This document shows, one piece after another, positions 33,202 to 41,760 of a stretch of DNA of 64,000 nucleotides (its first letter is position 1; the number at the start of each line of letters is the position of its first letter). Made by a program: the position numbers and the translations under genes. The notes below the pieces were generated by a model, which did no database searches, was not told the origin of the DNA, and saw only the letters and a program-made list of their open reading frames with translations. The DNA comes from Actinomycetospora sp. TBRC 11914 (GTDB lineage: Bacteria > Actinomycetota > Actinomycetes > Mycobacteriales > Pseudonocardiaceae): the NCBI RefSeq assembly GCF_012933465.1, contig NZ_JABBND010000021.1, positions 62,001 through 126,000 on the forward strand, in the 5' to 3' direction.

Positions 33202-33888
33202 ATGGACGGTCACGACCATCCGACCCCCGCGCCGACCCGGATGTGGTTCTCACTGCTCCGGCGTCTCGGCCGGGGGATCTCGGGGCGGCGCATCGCCGTG
33301 CGCGACACCGCGGCCACCGTCGTCGCGATGCACGGCAAGCCCGACCTGCGTGGGTGGTCGTTCGGGCGGGCCCGCGACGTGCAGGTGGTGCTCCGCGACG
33401 TCACCGCCCCGGAGCTCGAGGCGCGGGAGCTCGTCGTCGAGTGCGACACCCTCGTCGTCGGGCCGACCATCACCGCCACCGGGGTGCGGGTCACCGCCAC
33501 GATGACGCCCGAGGCGCTCGCGGCGTACGGCGACCAGGACGAGCCGGGCCCGCGGGTCGACGTCGTCGACGGCGAGTTCCGCAGCCCGTGGTGCCCGGGC
33601 ATCGAGCTCGTCCTGCGCCCCGAGGTCGTCGGCGACGACCTCCGGTTCACCCCGACCGCCGTCATCACCCCGCTGGGGCGCTGGTCGTCGTGGGGGATCC
33701 TGCCCTCGGGCAGCGCGCCCTCGCCCGACCTGCCTGGCGGGTTGCGGATCACCGAGATCACGACGGCCGACGACGCCGTCGTCGTCCGCTCCACCATCGA
33801 CCGCTGGAGCGCGAGCCCGGCCGACCGGCCCCGCCTGCGGGAGCTGCTCGCCGCGACCACCGACGACCCCCAGGTGCCGGCGGTCTAG
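33202..33888 (+). CDS. LmeA/DUF2993-like lipid-binding domain protein
   Basis: From ATG 33202, 228 residues (GTG 33184 possible). The pattern GRARDVQVVLRDVTAPELEA, RELVVECDTLVVGPTITATG, VRVTATMTPEALAAY resembles the tubular lipid-binding DUF2993/LmeA fold of actinobacteria, involved in envelope lipid metabolism. Unlike LmeA it has no signal peptide, so it is probably cytosolic or peripherally membrane bound. Assigned on fold-like pattern only. Confidence 0.6.
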   Translation: MDGHDHPTPAPTRMWFSLLRRLGRGISGRRIAVRDTAATVVAMHGKPDLRGWSFGRARDVQVVLRDVTAPELEARELVVECDTLVVGPTITATGVRVTATMTPEALAAYGDQDEPGPRVDVVDGEFRSPWCPGIELVLRPEVVGDDLRFTPTAVITPLGRWSSWGILPSGSAPSPDLPGGLRITEITTADDAVVVRSTIDRWSASPADRPRLRELLAATTDDPQVPAV

Positions 33889-33909
33889 CCGGAGCGTCGG
33901 AGGAGGCCC

Positions 33910-34090
33910 TCACCCTCCGCCGCGCGAGGCGGTCCGCCGGGAGAACTGCTCGGCGACCCCGTCGACGGCGCGGTCGAACGCGTGACGGAAGTCCTCGCCG
34001 TCGGGGGCGGCCCAGCGGGCGAACGCGGTCTCGAGCACCGCGACGCCGATCCGGGCCACGAGATGGGCGGTGTCGACGTCGACTCCGCCC
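33910..34090 (-). pseudogene. TetR-type regulator, C-terminal remnant
   Basis: The minus-strand reading DTAHLVARIGVAVLETAFAR then GEDFRHAFDRAVDGVAEQFS resembles the last helices of a TetR ligand-binding domain, ending at TGA 33910-33912. There is no N-terminal HTH upstream: coding character stops near 34090 and gives way to an unrelated plus-strand fragment. Confidence 0.35.
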
Positions 34091-34099
34091 CGGCTCGCG

Positions 34100-34285
34100 G
34101 CGGCGTTCCCGGCGCTGGAGCGGTCGGTGGCGGCCGGCTCGAGCGAGTTCACCGCGGACGCCGCCGCCGCGGTCGCGCTCGGCCTCGCGGAAGGCCGCGC
34201 ACGGGTGGGCGCCCACACCCCCGTGCAGGCGCTCGGTCTCGACCTGATCACCCGCGTCGGAGCGGAGCTGATCCCGCCACGATGA
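34100..34285 (+). pseudogene. 3' remnant, saccharopine-dehydrogenase-like tail
   Basis: The plus-strand reading AAAAVALGLAEGRARVGAHT then PVQALGLDLITRVGAELIPP up to TGA 34283-34285 looks like the C-terminus of a saccharopine dehydrogenase/trans-acting enoyl reductase-type protein. No N-terminal part exists upstream. With the TetR remnant it forms a back-to-back pair missing both 5' halves. Confidence 0.3.
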
Positions 34286-34328
34286 CGCCGCCGCGGTGCC
34301 GGAGCGCCGTGCGCCCCGTGGCGGCGGT

Positions 34329-34826
34329 CTAGCCGGGGTTGGTCCCGACGATCCAGGTGACGCCGAAGCGGTCGGTGACCATGCCGTAGGGCGCGCCCCA
34401 CGGCGTGGGCGCGAGCGACTGGATGACACGCCCGCCGTCGGCGAGCTTCGTCCAGAACCCGGTGACCTCCTCGAGAGTGTCACCGTTCAGCAGGACGAAC
34501 AGCGATTCCTCGTGCAGCAGCGCGTCGGCGCGCCCGGGTCCGCCGGACCCGGCGAGGCCACCACCCTTGGCGTCGAACACGTCGTAGGCGGAGATGCGGA
34601 AGCCGTTCTCGGCCACGACGATCCCGAAGCCGACGAGGTTGGCGTTCGGCGAGTCCGCCGGCACCGGGGCGAACGTGACCTGCTCGGAGTCGGGGGAGTC
34701 CTGCGGCACGCCGCCCTCGCCGTAGGTCCCGATCATGAGCTGTCCGCCGAAGACGGAGTGGTAGAACTCGAGCGCCCGGCGCGCGTCGCCGGTGAAGTTC
34801 AGGTGCGTGACAGTGCTGATCGCCAT
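34329..34826 (-). CDS. PhnB-like VOC family protein
   Basis: A 165-residue protein typical of the PhnB/3-demethylubiquinone methyltransferase-like VOC group: THLNFTGDARRALEFYHSVF (residues 7-26), GGQLMIGTYGEG, an ADALLHEESLFVLLNGDT stretch and PWGAPYGMVTDRFGVTWIVG at the C-terminus. These small dimeric proteins are mostly uncharacterised. GGAG precedes the ATG. Followed on the same strand by no close partner. Confidence 0.92.
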   Translation of the reverse strand: MAISTVTHLNFTGDARRALEFYHSVFGGQLMIGTYGEGGVPQDSPDSEQVTFAPVPADSPNANLVGFGIVVAENGFRISAYDVFDAKGGGLAGSGGPGRADALLHEESLFVLLNGDTLEEVTGFWTKLADGGRVIQSLAPTPWGAPYGMVTDRFGVTWIVGTNPG

Positions 34827-34920
34827 GGGGAGCTCCTCGGTGCCGGGGTCGTTCCGCGTCGTGCAGGACCCACTCTCCTGGGATGGCGGTCAGGTTCCGT
34901 CCTCCACTCGTCATCGTGGA

Positions 34921-35574
34921 TCAGACGTGTACGACCCCGGCGATCTGGCTGTTGAACGGGACGAACGGGGTGTGCAGCCGGTAGGGCTCGACGTCGACGC
35001 GGGCGAACCCGGCGGCCCGCACCGCCGCCTCCAGGTCCCGCTCGCACGAGCAGCCTTCGAACGTCCACGCCCACGGACGGCGCAGGACGCGCTGCAGCCA
35101 CCGCGTAGGGGTGCCGGGGCGGGCCGCGACGTGCTCGACGAACCGGTACGTGCCGCCCGGCCGCAGGATGCGCCGGACCTCGGCGAGGACGGCGTCGGGA
35201 TCGGGGACGGTGCAGAGGACGAGCGAGGAGATGACGGCGTCGACGCTCGCGTCGGGCAGGCCGGTGTCCTCGGCGACCCGCTCCCGCAGGTCCAGCCGGA
35301 CCCCGCGACGCTCGGCCGCTGCCCGGAGCCGACGGTGCATCGGCGGGTTGGGCTCGACGGCGACCAGCGTCGAGCCCGGCGCCAGGTAGGGCAGGTTGGC
35401 GCCGACCCCGGAGCCGAGCTCGACGACGCTGCCCGGCAGGTCGGCGAACACGCGGCGTTTGTGCCGGCGCAGGTTCCACTCCAGGTTCGGGCCCATCACG
35501 GTGAAGAACGCGGCGTTGAAGGCGCCCCGGGCGGGGTGCACCTCGAAGGTGGTCGTGCGCTCGGTCATCGTCAT
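34921..35574 (-). CDS. Class I SAM-dependent methyltransferase
   Basis: A 217-residue protein from ATG 35574 (M3 at 35568 is an alternative). The Rossmann motif I VVELGSGVGANLPYL (residues ~50-64), motif post-I LVAVEPNPPMHRRLRAAAE, SVDAVISSLVLCTVPDPDAV and ILRPGGTYRFVEHVAARPGT match UbiE/phospholipid N-methyltransferase-like enzymes. Just downstream of the LuxR-hydrolase gene on the same strand (44-bp gap). Substrate unknown. Confidence 0.9.
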   Translation of the reverse strand: MTMTERTTTFEVHPARGAFNAAFFTVMGPNLEWNLRRHKRRVFADLPGSVVELGSGVGANLPYLAPGSTLVAVEPNPPMHRRLRAAAERRGVRLDLRERVAEDTGLPDASVDAVISSLVLCTVPDPDAVLAEVRRILRPGGTYRFVEHVAARPGTPTRWLQRVLRRPWAWTFEGCSCERDLEAAVRAAGFARVDVEPYRLHTPFVPFNSQIAGVVHV

Positions 35575-35618
35575 GCCTCGCACTCTGCGCCGGGACCCGC
35601 GTCGGATCAGGCGTAGAA

Positions 35619-36620
35619 CTACCTCACCTCGCCGAACCAGGCGGCGATCTGCGCCCGCGATCGGAACCCGAGCCGCAGCCGGATCCGCTCGACGTGGCCC
35701 TCGGCCGAGCGCTCGTCGATGCCGAGCCGCGCCGCGATCTCGCGGTTCGTGCAGCCCTCGCTCACCAGCGCCGCCACCTCGCGCTGGCGGGGTGTCAGCC
35801 CGCCGCGTCGTCCCAACGGGAGGCCGAGGAAGCGTCGGACGACCCGCACCAGCTCGTCCCGGTCGCCCGCGTACGGCAGGTGCGACCGGCCCGCCAGCAG
35901 CACCAGCTCGGCGTCGTCGATGCCCGCGGCCAGGGCGTGCGCCTGCGCGACGGGGGCGGCGCGGTCGCCGGTGCGGTGCACCACCAGCGTCGGGGCGCGC
36001 ACCTCGCCGAGGAGGTCGGTGACGTCGAGCTCGTAGGACAGCGCGAGCAGCGCCCGGGCTGTCGCGGCGGGGGAGCAGGCGCGCTGGTAGCGGGCGGCGC
36101 CGTCGCGGGTGGCGCGGTCGGCGTCGGGGGCGAAGATGTCGGTGAGCACCTCGGAGCCCAGCCCCCAGTGCGACTCGACCAGCCCCAGTACGTGGTCGCG
36201 CACCGCCGGCGGGGACAGCTCCTCGCCGCGGGCCCAGCCGCCGTAGAGGACCAGGCGTCGGACCAGCTCCGGGTGCGCGGCGGCGTAGGCCACGGCGACC
36301 GGCGCGCCCATCGAGGTGCCCATGAGGTCGAACGGCGCGTCCAGCGTCGTCGCGATCGCGTCCAGCTGTTCCAGTTCGGCGGCCAACGACGGCGCGGGCT
36401 CCGCCGCCGCGGAGAGCCCGCACCCGGCGCGGTCGTAGCGCACCAGCCGGCAGCCCTGCCCGAGCGCCTCGTAGAGCGCGCGCTCGGCCGGCTGCTCCCA
36501 GCTCAGCTCGAGGTGGGAGAGCCAGCCCGTGACGTAGACCAGCGGCCGGCCGGAGCCGACCGAGGCGTGGGCGAGGACGCTCCCGTCGGCCAGCTCCACC
36601 CGGCCGAGCCGCTGCTCCAC
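35619..36620 (-). CDS. Alpha/beta hydrolase fused to a LuxR helix-turn-helix
   Basis: A 333-residue protein. Residues 1-265 form an alpha/beta hydrolase: RAGCGLS near 66, nucleophile elbow GTSMGAP near 101-107, acid in [11 protein letters not shown] near 215 and His in [13 protein letters not shown] near 245. Residues 270-333 are a LuxR/GerE DNA-binding domain ([20 protein letters not shown], then [20 protein letters not shown]). Such proteins are thought to sense or process a small molecule and regulate transcription. Upstream of the methyltransferase gene. Confidence 0.9.
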   Translation of the reverse strand: MEQRLGRVELADGSVLAHASVGSGRPLVYVTGWLSHLELSWEQPAERALYEALGQGCRLVRYDRAGCGLSAAAEPAPSLAAELEQLDAIATTLDAPFDLMGTSMGAPVAVAYAAAHPELVRRLVLYGGWARGEELSPPAVRDHVLGLVESHWGLGSEVLTDIFAPDADRATRDGAARYQRACSPAATARALLALSYELDVTDLLGEVRAPTLVVHRTGDRAAPVAQAHALAAGIDDAELVLLAGRSHLPYAGDRDELVRVVRRFLGLPLGRRGGLTPRQREVAALVSEGCTNREIAARLGIDERSAEGHVERIRLRLGFRSRAQIAAWFGEVR

Positions 36621-36651
36621 GGCGCGATTGTCGAGGACGCGTCACGCCGGG

Positions 36652-37293
36652 TCACGCCGCCAGGTGGAAGGTGTCGGCGAACCGGTCGAGGAGGTCGCCC
36701 GGTCCGCGCAGGACCTCGACGACGCCGGTCTCGATGGCCCGGGCCGGCGCGAGCTCGCCGGAGATGACGCGCCGGATGCCCGGGCCGACGGTGAAGGCGA
36801 CGTCGGCCGGGCCGTCGCCGCGGGTCACGTCGAGGGCGGTGCCATCGACCCGGATGAACAGGTCCGCCGAGTCCAGGCGGGCCGCGTAGGCGGTCGCGGG
36901 CAGGCCCGCCGCGACCTGCGGCCGGAAGGCGGTGCGCAGCGAGATCGTCATCGCGTCGGGGGTGAGCACCTGTTCCTCCCGCGGGTCGCCCAGGGCCTTG
37001 AAGCCCCAGGCGCCGAGCGCGAGGACGACGGGCTCGAGCTCGCGGCCGAAGGGGGTGAGCTCGTAGATGACGATGCGCGAACGCGGCGCGCGGCGGATGA
37101 TCCCCGCCGCCTGCAGCTCCTTGAGCCGCGCCGCGAGGATGTTGCTCGGGATGCGGGGGAGGCCCGCGGCGAGCTCGCCGTTGCGGCGCGGCCCGACGAG
37201 CAGGTCGCGGACGATGAGCATCGCCCAGCGTTCGCCCACCAGCTCCATGGCTCGGGTGACGCCGTCGTACTGGCCGTACTCGCGGGGGGCCAC
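36652..37293 (-). CDS. HxlR family transcriptional regulator with C-terminal SCP2-like domain
   Basis: A 213-residue protein from GTG 37293, 4 bp after the stop of the upstream VOC gene. Residues 5-100 are the HxlR winged helix (TRAMELVGERWAMLIVRDLL, then GLPRIPSNILAARLKELQAA, GIIRRAPRSRIVIYELTPFG). The remaining ~100 residues, with LFIRVDGTALDVTRGDGPAD, resemble a small sterol-carrier-like ligand domain. Probably represses the operon it shares with the VOC protein; a TTG/CAA-type inverted repeat lies upstream of that operon. Confidence 0.9.
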   Translation of the reverse strand: MAPREYGQYDGVTRAMELVGERWAMLIVRDLLVGPRRNGELAAGLPRIPSNILAARLKELQAAGIIRRAPRSRIVIYELTPFGRELEPVVLALGAWGFKALGDPREEQVLTPDAMTISLRTAFRPQVAAGLPATAYAARLDSADLFIRVDGTALDVTRGDGPADVAFTVGPGIRRVISGELAPARAIETGVVEVLRGPGDLLDRFADTFHLAA

Positions 37294-37297
37294 CCGC

Positions 37298-37732
37298 TCA
37301 GCCCTGCTGGGCCGCAACCGCCTCCGGGCCGTGCTCGGCGGCGACGGGGTCCATCCAGCCGAACTCGATGATGTTGCCGTCCGGGTCGGTGAGCTGCCGC
37401 TGGTACATGAAGCCGTAGTCCGCGGGCGCGCCCGGCTCCGAGCCGCCCGCCGCGAGGCCGGCGGACACCGTCGCGTCGACCTGCTCACGGCTGTCGAGGA
37501 AGATCGCGGTCGCCGCGGTGGGGCTCTCCGTGGGGTCGCCGAGGGGCAGCTCGGTGAAGGTCTGGAAGAACTCGCGCGTGAGGATCATGAAGAACGCGTG
37601 GTCCTCCTCGACGACGACGCAGGCCGCGTTGTGGTCGGTGAAGAGCGGGTTGATCGTGAAGCCGACCGCCTCGTAGAAGGCCTTCGCACGGTCCAGGTCG
37701 GTCACCGGCAGGTTGACGAACATCCGCTTCAT
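37298..37732 (-). CDS. VOC family protein (glyoxalase/bleomycin-resistance type)
   Basis: A 144-residue protein from ATG 37732. KRMFVNLPVTDLDRAKAFYE, AVGFTINPLFTDHNAACVVV, FFMILTREFFQTF and QRQLTDPDGNIIEFGWMDP are diagnostic of the YkcA/Lmo-type VOC proteins often encoded with HxlR regulators. First gene of a two-gene unit. Substrate unknown. Confidence 0.92.
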   Translation of the reverse strand: MKRMFVNLPVTDLDRAKAFYEAVGFTINPLFTDHNAACVVVEEDHAFFMILTREFFQTFTELPLGDPTESPTAATAIFLDSREQVDATVSAGLAAGGSEPGAPADYGFMYQRQLTDPDGNIIEFGWMDPVAAEHGPEAVAAQQG

Positions 37733-37771
37733 CGGGCTCTCCCTCGCGTGGGTCCTGCGTGCGAGGAGAAG

Positions 37772-37788
37772 ACTTGCAAAAAACAAGT
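37772..37788. promoter_or_regulatory. Candidate HxlR operator
   Basis: ACTTG-CAAAAAA-CAAGT, 5-bp arms around a 7-base A-rich centre, about 40 bp upstream of the VOC-hxlR operon. ACTTG/CAAGT arms around an A/T-rich core are typical of HxlR/MarR-like winged-helix operators. It is the most A-rich tract in this part of the window. Confidence 0.5.
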
Positions 37789-37821
37789 GGACGGTCAAGG
37801 CCGTCGACCGGGGCCATCGGT

Positions 37822-38556
37822 TCAGCCGTAGGTGCGGACCGGCGTCCGCGGCGCGATGGTCGCGGCGATCCGCGCCGGCACGGTGTCCCCGACCGTGATC
37901 AGGTCCTTCCACTCCTCGGACGTCATCGTCACCGTGCCCGCCTGCCCGGTGGCGAAGTTCGCGCACAGGAACTGGTGCTGGCCGCTCGCGCCGAGGCTGT
38001 AGTCCTCGACGTCGCCGGCCGCCGACCCGCGCCAGAGGGCCCAGGTGTTCGGCGTGGCGTAGCCGACCTGCGGGTCGTCGTCGATGGTGAGGTCACACAT
38101 GCGCTCCGCCAGCGCCTGCTGCGTGCAGTAGGGCGAGGTCATCGTGACCCGCGACGCGCTCCCGGCTGACGCGTCGTAGACGTCGCAGCCCAGGGGAGTG
38201 GTCCCGAGGTAGCCGTTCGAGGTCGACGACGAGCTGCTCGACGTCGTCGTCGGGTGCGTCGACGCGTCCTCGACGGCGCCACACACCGCCTGCGTGACCG
38301 CGAGCCCGACGACGGCGGCCACGACCCCGCCGGAGACCGGCAGGCGGTGGACGAACTTCTCGAGACGCGACGGGCGGCCGACGGCGGGGGTGCTCACCAC
38401 GGCCTCGAGGACCTCCGTGGGCGCGTCGAGGCTGGGCGCGTCGAGGACGGATCCGTCGAGGCCGGCTGCTCCGGCGGCGTGCCGACCGGCGCTGACCTGC
38501 GGCCGGCGCATCCCGAGGCGGGTCTCGGAGCGGTGGTGCGGTGCCGCGTGGCGCAT
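37822..38556 (-). CDS. Single-pass membrane/exported protein of unknown function
   Basis: A 244-residue protein from ATG 38556 (GGGGGGACC upstream). A polar N-terminal cytoplasmic part of ~70 residues precedes one hydrophobic segment (LPVSGGVVAAVVGLAVTQAV, about 71-90). A Ser/Thr linker (HPTTTSSSSSSTSNGYLGT) follows, then an extracytoplasmic domain with four Cys (GCDVYDAS, PYCTQQ, ERMCDLT, FLCANF) that may form two disulfides. Function not recognised. Confidence 0.65.
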   Translation of the reverse strand: MRHAAPHHRSETRLGMRRPQVSAGRHAAGAAGLDGSVLDAPSLDAPTEVLEAVVSTPAVGRPSRLEKFVHRLPVSGGVVAAVVGLAVTQAVCGAVEDASTHPTTTSSSSSSTSNGYLGTTPLGCDVYDASAGSASRVTMTSPYCTQQALAERMCDLTIDDDPQVGYATPNTWALWRGSAAGDVEDYSLGASGQHQFLCANFATGQAGTVTMTSEEWKDLITVGDTVPARIAATIAPRTPVRTYG

Positions 38557-38691
38557 GTGGTCCCCCCGACCTGGTGCGACCGGCCCTCTGGTTCGGCCGT
38601 TCGTCGTCACCGTTATCGCGATCAGGGCGTGACCGTTACGTGACGCTCCTCGGCACCCAGAAGCGCAATCAGTCGTCGCGCATCGCGGCCC

Positions 38692-39489
38692 TCAGGCGAC
38701 CTCGGGCTCCTCGGGCAGCGCGACCAGGGGCTCGTCGAGCACGCCGGCGTCGGTCACCGCGGGACGACGCGCCCGCACGACGACGAGCTCCTCCGTCCGC
38801 TGCCCCGGCGCGATCAGCCCGCGCTGCTCCAGCATCGCCGCCCGGGCCGTGAACACCGGGCCGAACGGGTGGGTGCAGCGGGCCTCGACGTCGGCGTCGA
38901 GCCCGTGCGCGCGCAGCCGCCGCAGCGTCTCGGAGACCCCGTTGATCGCCGAGTGCACCATCAGCAGCCGCCCGCCGGGCGCGAGCACCGCGGGCGCCTC
39001 CTCGCAGACGCGGTCGAGCACGACCCGGCCGTCACGGCCGCCGTCGAACGCCCGCATCACGCCGCGGGTCGGCACCGCGTCATCGGGCGCGGGCACGTAC
39101 GGCGGGTTCGCGACGACGAGGTCGTAATGCTTCCCGACGACGGGTGCGGTCAGGTCGCCGTGGCGCACGCGGATCCGGCGGCCGGTGCGGCGGGCGTTGA
39201 TCCAGGCGCAGGTCAGGGCCTTGCGCGAGCAGTCGACGGCGGTCACGTCGGTGCCGGGGAACCCGGCCGCGACGAGCGCCAGCGCGCCCGCGCCGGAGCA
39301 CAGCTCGAGCACGCGGCGCGGGGGGACGGGGGAGTCCAGGAACTCGCGGCGCAGGACGTCGGCGAGCAACCACGTGTCGCGCTGCGCCGGGTAGACCCCG
39401 GGGCCGCAGAGCACGGGCAGGTGGGGGCGGCTCCCGTCCGCGGGTTCGGTGGTGACAGCGGCGGAGGCAGGCAGGCGTGCAATGGTCAC
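38692..39489 (-). CDS. HemK2/MTQ2-type protein methyltransferase
   Basis: A 265-residue protein from GTG 39489 (GGAG upstream). It has a SAM-binding motif VLELCSGAGALALVAAGF near 66-83 and the hallmark NPPY (~129-132) of enzymes that methylate Gln/Asn side chains or nucleic-acid bases. The family PrmC/HemK2 modifies release factors, but these short actinobacterial versions cluster with CDGSH and heme-oxygenase-like genes, as here, and their substrate is unknown. Divergent from the iron-containing enzyme at 39752. Confidence 0.85.
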   Translation of the reverse strand: MTIARLPASAAVTTEPADGSRPHLPVLCGPGVYPAQRDTWLLADVLRREFLDSPVPPRRVLELCSGAGALALVAAGFPGTDVTAVDCSRKALTCAWINARRTGRRIRVRHGDLTAPVVGKHYDLVVANPPYVPAPDDAVPTRGVMRAFDGGRDGRVVLDRVCEEAPAVLAPGGRLLMVHSAINGVSETLRRLRAHGLDADVEARCTHPFGPVFTARAAMLEQRGLIAPGQRTEELVVVRARRPAVTDAGVLDEPLVALPEEPEVA

Positions 39490-39751
39490 AGCGGTGCTCC
39501 TCGCTCGGGCGGAAACGGGAGGGGGGACGGGCACACTCAGCGGGTGCCACGCGTCCCCGAGAAGCAGCTGGACCCTCAACCGGCGGGGACGATCTCCGGC
39601 TCGTGTTACCCGGAGGTTGCGGCACCCACGCGCTCGTGGCGCGGTGACGTGGCCCTCGGGTCCGCGCGGTGTCGGTCGGGTAACCGGTTTCCTCGCCGCG
39701 GCCTCACCCGTCGCCGGCGCCCCTGACCGGCACCCACGCCGAGGAGAGACC

Positions 39752-40783
39752 GTGCTCGACGTCCACACGCCCGAGCGTCGTGCGACCACCGACGCCGTCG
39801 ACACCACTGCCCTGCCGCACGCCCGCGGACCCGTCTCGAGTGCGGTCCTCGAGGTGCTCGCCGACGACCGCGCGGCGGGCGACCTGCCGCACCCGTCGTC
39901 GTCGGGACTCGATCCCTACGGCGACGACCTCCAGCTCGCGCTCTATCTCTGCTACGAGCTGCACTACCGCGGCTTCCCGGGCGTCGACCCGGAGCTCGAG
40001 TGGGACCCCGACCTGCTCGCCCTGCGCCGGGCGCTCGAGCAGGTGTTCGTGGCGGCGCTGCAGCGCGACGTCGAGGGCGGTGACGACGTCGAGGCGGCGG
40101 TGGACGCGCTGCTCGTCGAGCCGGTCGAGGGCACCGGCCCGTCGTGGAAGCTCGCCGAGGACGGCGAGCTCTGGCAGCTGCGCGAGTACGTCGTGCAGCG
40201 TTCGATCTACCACCTCAAGGAGGCCGACCCGCAGGCGTGGGTGATCCCGCGCCTCGACGGCCAGGCCAAGGCGTCGCTGGTGACGGTGGAGCACGACGAG
40301 TTCGGGGCCGGCCACGCCGACCGGGTCCACGCCCGGATCTTCGCCGACATGATGGACGAGCTCGGGCTCGACTCGACCTACCACGCCTACCTCGACGTGG
40401 CGCCGGCCCTGACCCTGGCGACGGTCAACGTGATGTCGCTGTTCGGGCTGCACCGCAGGTGGCGGGGCGCGTCGGTGGGGCAGTTCGCGCTGGTGGAGGT
40501 GACGTCGTCACCGGGTTCCGCGCGGCTGGTCAAGGCGATGCAGCGGCTCGGCCTCCCGGTGGCGGCGCAGGCCTTCTACGAGGAGCACATCGAGGCCGAC
40601 GCGGTGCACGAGCAGCTGGTCCGTCGCGGCCTGCTGGCGGACCTCACCGCGCGGGAGCCGTCGCTGGCGGCCGACATCGTGTTCGGCATCCAGGCGTCGA
40701 GCTTCCTCGAGGACCGGCTGGCCGATCACCTCGTGCGGTCCTGGGACGCGGGCTCCTCGTCGTTGCTGCGCGCCGCGGTCTGA
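39752..40783 (+). CDS. Iron-containing redox enzyme, heme-oxygenase-like fold
   Basis: A 343-residue protein from GTG 39752 with GAGGAGAG upstream. The all-helical pattern YLCYELHYRGFPGVDPELEW (residues ~65-85), VQRSIYHLKEADPQAWVIPR, LVTVEHDEFGAGHADRVHAR and QAFYEEHIEADAVHEQLVRR supplies Glu/His residues for a dinuclear or mononuclear iron site as in the iron-containing redox enzyme (HDO-like) family. Divergent HemK2-type gene and convergent CDGSH gene suggest a shared Fe-S/iron-linked pathway. Confidence 0.85.
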   Translation: MLDVHTPERRATTDAVDTTALPHARGPVSSAVLEVLADDRAAGDLPHPSSSGLDPYGDDLQLALYLCYELHYRGFPGVDPELEWDPDLLALRRALEQVFVAALQRDVEGGDDVEAAVDALLVEPVEGTGPSWKLAEDGELWQLREYVVQRSIYHLKEADPQAWVIPRLDGQAKASLVTVEHDEFGAGHADRVHARIFADMMDELGLDSTYHAYLDVAPALTLATVNVMSLFGLHRRWRGASVGQFALVEVTSSPGSARLVKAMQRLGLPVAAQAFYEEHIEADAVHEQLVRRGLLADLTAREPSLAADIVFGIQASSFLEDRLADHLVRSWDAGSSSLLRAAV

Positions 40784-40974
40784 CGGACCTTCCGGCGGTG
40801 GCTGGTGTCGCAGAAGGGGTAGCGCTTGCTGCGACGGCAGGCGCACACCGCGACGACCGGCCGCTCGGAGCGCACGACCTCGCCGTCGGGGGTCTCGAGC
40901 TCGACCGGCCCCTCGACCAGGATCGGCCCGCCCTCGGTGAGGGTGACGCGGGGGGTGTCGGGGAGACGGGTCAT
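40726..40974 (-). CDS. CDGSH iron-sulfur domain protein
   Basis: An 82-residue protein whose C-terminal CACRRSKRYPFCDTSHRRK supplies the three Cys and one His that bind the [2Fe-2S] cluster of the CDGSH/mitoNEET family. N-terminal strands GGPILVEGPVELETPDGEVV are typical. It ends inside the 3' end of the convergent heme-oxygenase-like gene (58-bp overlap). Likely electron-transfer or cluster-transfer role. Confidence 0.92.
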   Translation of the reverse strand: MTRLPDTPRVTLTEGGPILVEGPVELETPDGEVVRSERPVVAVCACRRSKRYPFCDTSHRRKVRQTAARSNDEEPASQDRTR

Positions 40975-41053
40975 GCCGCAGGGCTACCCGCCGCGGCCCG
41001 CCGTCAGAGGTGGTGTGTGTCCCGACGGCGGGTCGGTGCGGGGTGCCGGTCGG

Positions 41054-41536
41054 TCACCTCACCGACGTCAGGACCTGGTCGAGACGCGGTTCGACGCGCA
41101 GGTGACGGTCGAGTCCGGTGATCTCGAGGGGGCGACGTACCCGTCGGCCGGGTGCGACGACGCGCAGCCCGACGCTGCGATGTTGGACCTCTTCGGCGAT
41201 CTCGACGAGGACGTCGAGGCCCGAGGCGCCGAGGAAGCTCACCGGGGACAGGTCGCAGACCAGTTCCGGGACGCGTCCGGGCGTGACCGGGGTCGACTCG
41301 AGGTCGTCGGCGGCGGCGTGGAGCGCGCGCCGCCACGCCGGCGCTGTGAGGAGGTCGATCTCCCCGATCGCGCGGACCACCACAGTGGCGGGACCCGGAG
41401 CCGTCGTCGCGACGGCCAGCGATCCGTCGGCGAGCTCGGCGGGACCGGGCCAGGGGGCCGCGGACCCGTGGTCGCCGGTGGCGCAGCCGGCGCAGGAGCA
41501 GCTGGACGGGGCGGGACGTGAGGCTGGAGAGAGCAC
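41054..41536 (-). CDS. STAS domain protein (anti-sigma factor antagonist-like)
   Basis: A 160-residue protein from GTG 41536. After a Cys/Pro-rich N-terminus (SSCSCAGCATG), residues ~50-155 form a STAS domain: TVVVRAIGEIDLLTAPAWRR, LVCDLSPVSFLGASGLDVLV (the phosphorylatable Ser region SFLGASG) and SVGLRVVAPGRRVRRPLEIT. It could antagonise an anti-sigma factor of the general stress response. No kinase or sigma factor gene adjoins it. The 220 bp upstream hold no gene. Confidence 0.88.
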   Translation of the reverse strand: MLSPASRPAPSSCSCAGCATGDHGSAAPWPGPAELADGSLAVATTAPGPATVVVRAIGEIDLLTAPAWRRALHAAADDLESTPVTPGRVPELVCDLSPVSFLGASGLDVLVEIAEEVQHRSVGLRVVAPGRRVRRPLEITGLDRHLRVEPRLDQVLTSVR

Positions 41537-41760
41537 GTGCGGAGCCCTTCGGGAGGCCGTTCCCGGGTGAGACCGGGGCAGGGCGCGCTCGTCCGCACCA
41601 GGTGTGGGCGGAGGCGCGCGGGGCAGTCAGCGCGGGGGAGTCGCCGGAGGCGGAACCTGATCACGGCTGAACGCGTCAACCGGCCGTGCATCCAGCGTGA
41701 CACGACCGGGTGGGGCCCGACAAGGAGATCGGGGGTCGGGTGTGCGACCCGGATCCGCGC

